Of a stretch of 12,458 nt of DNA, positions 6,779-12,458 are shown piece by piece. Both the position numbers and the translations under genes were made by a program. This DNA is from an uncultured beta proteobacterium (GTDB taxonomy: Bacteria; Pseudomonadota; Gammaproteobacteria; Burkholderiales; Rhodocyclaceae). The notes below the pieces were generated by a model. The model had not been told where the DNA came from. It ran no database searches and worked only from the letters and a program-made list of their open reading frames with translations. The first letter of the stretch is position 1, and each line of letters opens with the position of its first letter. The stretch lies in NCBI GenBank assembly GCA_903933395.1, contig CAIZKA010000325.1, positions 1 to 12,458 of the forward strand, written 5' to 3'.

Positions 6779-6785
6779 CGGCCGA

Positions 6786-7982
6786 TTACATGCGCTCGAA
6801 GATTCCCGCCGCACCCATGCCGGTGCCGACGCACATGGTCACCATGCCATATTTGAGGTTGCGCCGGCGCAGGGCGTGCACCGTGGTCGCGGCGCGGATC
6901 GCGCCGGTGGCACCGAGCGGATGGCCGAGGGCAATGGCGCCGCCCAGCGGATTGACCTTGGCCGGGTCGAGGCCCAGATCGCCGATCACCGCCAGGGCCT
7001 GCGCGGCGAAGGCCTCGTTGAGTTCGATCCAGTCGAGCTGGTCCTGGGTAATGCCGGCGGCCTTGCAGGCCACCGGGATGGCCTCCTTGGGGCCGATGCC
7101 CATGATCTCGGGCGGCACGCCGCGCACGGCGAAGGACACGAAGCGCGCCAGCGGCGTCAGGTTGAACTGCTTGAGTATTTTCTCGCTGACGAGGATCAGG
7201 GCGCCTGCGCCATCCGAGGTCTGCGAACTGTTGCCGGCCGTCACCGAGCCCTTGGCGGCGAACACGGGTTTCAACTTGGCCAGCGCCGCCAGAGTCGACT
7301 CGGCGCGTGCGCCTTCGTCGCGGTTGACGCTGCGCTTCTTCAGTTCGATTTCGCCCGTGGCCAGATTCGGCACGCGCTCGACGATCTCGACTGCGGTCGT
7401 CTCGTTGTCGAACTCGCCCGCCGCTTGCCCGGCGATGGCCTTCTGGTGCGATGCGAGGGCGAACTCGTCCTGCATCTCGCGCGTGACCTTCCACTGATTG
7501 GCGACCTTCTCGGCGGTGAGGCCCATGCCGTAGGCCATGCCGACATTTTCGTCGGCGAAGACGTTCATGTTGATCGAGGGATGGAAACCGCCCATCGGCA
7601 CCATGGACATCGACTCGGCGCCGCCGGCGATCATGACATCAGCCTGGCCGACGCGGATGCGGTCAGCCGCCATTGCGATGGCGGTGATGCCCGACGCGCA
7701 GAAGCGATTGACAGTGACGCCGCCCACGGTATTGGGCAGGCCGGCCAGCAATACGGCATTGCGTGCCATGTTGAGACCGGACTCGCCTTCGGGAAAGGAG
7801 CAGCCGACGATGGCGTCCTCGATCAGCTTCGGGTCGAGGCCCGGCACCTGGCTCATGGCGGAGCGGATCGCGGCGACCAGCAGGTCGTCGGGACGCACAT
7901 TGCGGAACATGCCGCGCGGCGCCTTGCCGATCGGGGTGCGGGTGGCGGCAACGATGTAGGCGTCTTGAAGTTGTTTGCTCAT
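6786..7982 (-). CDS. fadA: Acetyl-CoA C-acyltransferase (3-ketoacyl-CoA thiolase)
   Basis: This 398-residue thiolase carries out the last beta-oxidation step: it cleaves a 3-ketoacyl-CoA with CoA to give acetyl-CoA and a shortened acyl-CoA. The nucleophile is C95 in VNRFCASG. GGAESMSMVPMGG is the usual second motif. NEAFAAQALAV contains the NEAF motif. H354 is in GHPLGATGA, and C384, the acid/base cysteine, is in CVGTGMGAAG. All catalytic residues are present and the length is normal. The ATG at 7982 has GAGGAG with 7-nt spacing. It is the last gene of the block, after the fused hydratase/dehydrogenase, with a 123-bp spacer holding a double-hairpin repeat. A biosynthetic acetoacetyl-CoA thiolase is the alternative, but the neighbours favour degradation. 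Confidence 0.97.
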   Translation of the reverse strand: MSKQLQDAYIVAATRTPIGKAPRGMFRNVRPDDLLVAAIRSAMSQVPGLDPKLIEDAIVGCSFPEGESGLNMARNAVLLAGLPNTVGGVTVNRFCASGITAIAMAADRIRVGQADVMIAGGAESMSMVPMGGFHPSINMNVFADENVGMAYGMGLTAEKVANQWKVTREMQDEFALASHQKAIAGQAAGEFDNETTAVEIVERVPNLATGEIELKKRSVNRDEGARAESTLAALAKLKPVFAAKGSVTAGNSSQTSDGAGALILVSEKILKQFNLTPLARFVSFAVRGVPPEIMGIGPKEAIPVACKAAGITQDQLDWIELNEAFAAQALAVIGDLGLDPAKVNPLGGAIALGHPLGATGAIRAATTVHALRRRNLKYGMVTMCVGTGMGAAGIFERM

Positions 7983-8024
7983 GTCAGAACTCCTCGGTTC
8001 TCAATTTCGTAAAAGCCTTCGAAT

Positions 8025-8091
8025 CGTCATTCCCGCGAACGCGGGAATCCAGAGGTGTGGCACTGGATTCCGGGGCAAGCCCGGAATGACG
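8025..8091. repeat. Dispersed double-hairpin repeat, copy 1
   Basis: The element begins CGTCATTCCCGCG and ends GGAATGACG. It has two hairpins, ATTCCCGCG/CGCGGGAAT (8029-8048) and ATTCCGGG/CCCGGAAT (8067-8087), separated by CCAG...CTGG, so the whole is also an imperfect inverted repeat. It sits between the hydratase/dehydrogenase and thiolase genes, 14 nt after the stop of the former. A diverged second copy is at 10527-10595. REP-like intergenic elements of this kind are widespread in proteobacterial genomes. Confidence 0.85.
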
Positions 8092-8105
8092 GGTCAGCGC
8101 AGGTT

Positions 8106-10493
<2,388 letters not shown>

Positions 10494-10526
10494 GATGCTC
10501 CTTTATTGACAACGCGCTTGTTCATT

Positions 10527-10595
10527 CGTCACCCCGCCGAAAGCCGGGGTCCAGGCCCTTCGCTGCACTGGATTCCGGCGTTCGCCGGAATGACG
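10527..10595. repeat. Dispersed double-hairpin repeat, copy 2
   Basis: This is a diverged copy of the element at 8025-8091, in the spacer between the acyl-CoA dehydrogenase and the hydratase/dehydrogenase. The right half is nearly the same, with ATTCCGGCG/CGCCGGAAT (10572-10591) as a 9-bp stem and 2-nt loop, ending GGAATGACGGG. The left half has diverged to CGTCACCCCG...CGGGGTCCAG but keeps pairing. It begins 9 nt after the dehydrogenase stop codon. Confidence 0.85.
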
Positions 10596-10604
10596 GGACT
10601 GACT

Positions 10605-12395
10605 CTAAAACAGTTCGGCTTCAAGATCGAGCAGCGGCTTGGCGCCGGAGCGCGCCTGGCGGATCAGCATGGCAGTCTCGGGCAACAGACGGGCAAAGTA
10701 GAAACGTGCGGTCGCGAGTTTGGCCTTGTAGAACGTATCGCCGGAATCCTGCTTGGCCAGTGCGATCTTCGCCATGCGGGCAAAGAAGTAACTATAGACC
10801 AGGTGGCCGACCACGCGCAGGTAGGGCACTGCGGCGGCGCCGACCTCGTCCTGGTTCTGCATGGCCTTCATGCCGATTTCCATGGTCAGCTTGCTCACCT
10901 TGTCGCCCAGGTCTGCCAGCGGCGTGACGAATTCATTCATCGCCTCGTCGGTGCCGTTTTCCTCGACGAAAGCCTGCACCAGGGCGCCGAACTTCTTCAG
11001 CCTCGTGCCGTTGTCCATCAGCACCTTGCGCCCGAGCAGGTCGAGCGTCTGGATGGTGTTGGTGCCCTCGTAGATCATGTTGATGCGGGCATCGCGCACA
11101 TACTGCTCGATGCCGGTACCGGTGATATAACCCGAACCGCCATGCACCTGCATCGCTTCCGAAGCCGCGATCCAGCCGTTGTCGGTCATGAAAGCCTTCA
11201 CGATCGGCGTCAGCAGCGTCACCAGGTCGGCCGCATCCTTGCGCACCGCCTCGTCGGGATGATTGAGCTCCTGGTCGATCAGCAGCGCGACGAAGGACGA
11301 GAAGGCACGGCCGCCTTCGGCATAGGCCTTGGCGGTGAGAAGCATGCGCCGCACGTCAGGGTGGACGATGATCGGATCGGCCGGCTGCTCGGGCGCCTTG
11401 GGGCCGGAAAGGCTGCGCATCTGCAGCCGCTCTTTGGCATAGACCAGCGCGTTCTGGTAGGCCACCTCGGTCAAACCCAAACCCTGCATGCCGACACCGA
11501 GGCGCGCCGCGTTCATCATGACGAACATGGCATTGAGGCCCTTGTGCGGCTGGCCGATCAGCCAGCCGGTGGCTTCGTCGAGGTTCATCTGGCAAGTGGA
11601 GTTGCCGTGGATGCCCATCTTCTCTTCGAGCGCGCCGCAGGTGATCGCATTGCGCGCACCCAGGCTGCCGTCGGCATCGGGAATGAATTTCGGCACGATG
11701 AACAGCGAAATCCCCTTGGTGCCGGCGGGCGCATCTGGCAGGCGGGCCAGCACGAGATGGATGATGTTCTCCGCCATGTCGTGCTCGCCGGCGGAAATGA
11801 AGATCTTGCCGCCCGTGATCTTGCAGGACCCATCCGCTTGGGGCACGGCCTTCGAGCGCAGCAGGCCGAGGTCGGTACCGCAATGCGGCTCGGTCAGACA
11901 CATGGTGCCGGTCCATTGACCCGACACCAGCTTCGGCAGGTAGAGCGCCTTCTGCTCGGGTGTGCCGTGCTCGTGCAGGCACTCATAGGCGCCGTGCGAC
12001 AGCCCGGGATACATGTACCAGGCCTGGTTGGCCGAGTTGAGCATTTCCGACAGCGAGTTGTAGACCACGATCGGCAGGCCCTGCCCGCCGTACTCCGGAT
12101 CGCAGGTCAGCGAAGGCCAACCGCCGTCGACAAACTGCCGGTAGGCCTCCTTGAAGCCGGTCGGCGTGCTCACCTCGTTGGTGACGGTATCGAGCCGGCA
12201 GCCTTCGCGGTCGCCGACCTGATTCAGAGGAAACAGCACCTTGGAGGTGAACTTGCCACCTTCCTCGAGGATCTGGTTGATGGTGTCGGCGTCGACTTCG
12301 GCATGGGCCGGCAGGGACTTGAGTTCACCGGTCACGTCGAGCAGTTCGTGCAGCACGAAATGCATGTCGCGCAATGGCGCGTTGTATTGACCCAT
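10605..12395 (-). CDS. Acyl-CoA dehydrogenase with C-terminal extension (FadE/DmdC-like)
   Basis: This 596-residue flavoenzyme makes the first step of beta-oxidation for the operon it heads, donating electrons to ETF. N-terminal, middle and C-terminal acyl-CoA dehydrogenase domains are followed by an extra domain from about residue 465, typical of the roughly 600-residue subgroup. Visible motifs are TGTMCLTEPHCGTDL at 162-175, QVHGGSGYI at 416-424, and the catalytic E443 in IYEGTNTIQT. The ATG at 12395 has AGGAGG with 5-nt spacing; an in-frame start at 12443 would add 16 non-conserved residues and is rejected. The closest named relatives by motif are 3-methylmercaptopropionyl-CoA dehydrogenase (DmdC) and generic medium/long-chain enzymes. 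No other DMSP genes are near, so straight-chain acyl-CoA is the safer substrate. It is paralogous to the dehydrogenase at 1-996. Confidence 0.96.
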   Translation of the reverse strand: MGQYNAPLRDMHFVLHELLDVTGELKSLPAHAEVDADTINQILEEGGKFTSKVLFPLNQVGDREGCRLDTVTNEVSTPTGFKEAYRQFVDGGWPSLTCDPEYGGQGLPIVVYNSLSEMLNSANQAWYMYPGLSHGAYECLHEHGTPEQKALYLPKLVSGQWTGTMCLTEPHCGTDLGLLRSKAVPQADGSCKITGGKIFISAGEHDMAENIIHLVLARLPDAPAGTKGISLFIVPKFIPDADGSLGARNAITCGALEEKMGIHGNSTCQMNLDEATGWLIGQPHKGLNAMFVMMNAARLGVGMQGLGLTEVAYQNALVYAKERLQMRSLSGPKAPEQPADPIIVHPDVRRMLLTAKAYAEGGRAFSSFVALLIDQELNHPDEAVRKDAADLVTLLTPIVKAFMTDNGWIAASEAMQVHGGSGYITGTGIEQYVRDARINMIYEGTNTIQTLDLLGRKVLMDNGTRLKKFGALVQAFVEENGTDEAMNEFVTPLADLGDKVSKLTMEIGMKAMQNQDEVGAAAVPYLRVVGHLVYSYFFARMAKIALAKQDSGDTFYKAKLATARFYFARLLPETAMLIRQARSGAKPLLDLEAELF

Positions 12396-12438
12396 CGGAT
12401 CCTCCTGTGGTGTCGGGGCGACCGCGAAGAACGGCCGT

Positions 12439-12456
12439 TTCAAACGAACGTTTTAA
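12439..12456. promoter_or_regulatory. Probable PsrA/FadP-type fatty-acid operator
   Basis: TTCAAACG-AA-CGTTTTAA is an 18-bp imperfect palindrome with seven of eight positions paired, 44 bp upstream of the dehydrogenase start. It contains CAAAC-N4-GTTTT, close to the C/GAAAC-N2-4-GTTTG/C operator reported for the fatty-acid-responsive TetR repressor PsrA. A TATTAA at the window edge on the minus strand could be the -10, but the -35 would lie outside. The regulator itself is not in the window. Confidence 0.55.
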
Positions 12457-12458
12457 TA

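Larger units (their letters stand above)
6375..6785. other. Intergenic stretch, no confident gene
   Basis: These 411 bases separate the CBS-domain gene from the end of the thiolase gene. Open frames exist on both strands (for example 6584-6856 plus) but none gives a recognisable protein, and that one runs into the thiolase in antisense. The stretch holds a 17-bp palindrome (6512-6528), a GGGGGGAGGAT purine run before a possible leader frame (6430-6362, minus), and a hairpin just after the thiolase stop (6761-6778). Confidence 0.5.

Noticed and set aside
6584..6856. A 90-codon plus-strand frame near the thiolase end
   Set aside because: No ribosome site, no recognisable sequence, and it runs antisense into the conserved end of the thiolase gene.
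6876..8012. A 378-codon plus-strand open frame
   Set aside because: It lies exactly antisense to the thiolase gene, whose catalytic motifs are all present; its composition is that of a shadow frame.
8025..8091. The double hairpin as a CRISPR unit or an IS end
   Set aside because: There is one copy per spacer, no regular array with spacers, no transposase nearby and no target-site duplication. It fits a REP-like dispersed element.
10605..12395. Naming this gene dmdC for DMSP breakdown
   Set aside because: The motifs are DmdC-like, but the subgroup is broad and the operon contains only general beta-oxidation genes.
12396..12443. A longer N-terminus for the acyl-CoA dehydrogenase starting at 12443
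   Set aside because: The added residues are not family-like, the frame runs across the putative operator, and the internal ATG has an ideal AGGAGG.

Overview
The window looks like chromosomal DNA of a high-GC betaproteobacterium, probably Rhodocyclales or a relative. This rests on protein style, codon use and gene order; no 16S or tRNA gene is present to confirm it. Its main content is aerobic-type fatty acyl-CoA beta-oxidation, in two minus-strand blocks separated by an unrelated stretch.

Left block (1-3395, minus): etfB and etfA (electron transfer flavoprotein) overlap by 4 bp. They are followed by a small CbiM-like membrane protein and an acyl-CoA dehydrogenase cut by the window edge. A TetR-family regulator (3511-4104, plus) is divergent from etfB. 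The divergent spacer carries a perfect TTCCATAC-N6-GTATGGAA palindrome, and a degenerate second copy with the same spacing lies over the regulator's start, so autoregulation and control of the etf operon are likely.

Middle (about 4105-6785): a 2OG-Fe(II) oxygenase, an exported PrxQ/BCP-type peroxiredoxin (both plus) and a two-CBS-domain protein (minus). None has an obvious link to beta-oxidation. Two longer intergenic stretches here hold only small inverted repeats.

Right block (6786-12395, minus): a DmdC/FadE-type acyl-CoA dehydrogenase, a FadN-type 3-hydroxyacyl-CoA dehydrogenase/enoyl-CoA hydratase fusion, and a thiolase. Together they encode every enzymatic step of the spiral; ETF from the left block would take electrons from the dehydrogenases. 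Each of the two intergenic spacers in this block holds a double-hairpin dispersed repeat, starting 9-14 nt after the preceding stop. Upstream of the dehydrogenase, at the window edge, is a TTCAAACG-AA-CGTTTTAA palindrome resembling PsrA/FadP-type fatty-acid operators.

I see no mobile element, CRISPR array, RNA gene or clearly new system. The most interesting points are regulatory (two different operator types for the two blocks), the CbiM-like protein in an ETF operon, and the paired repeats.
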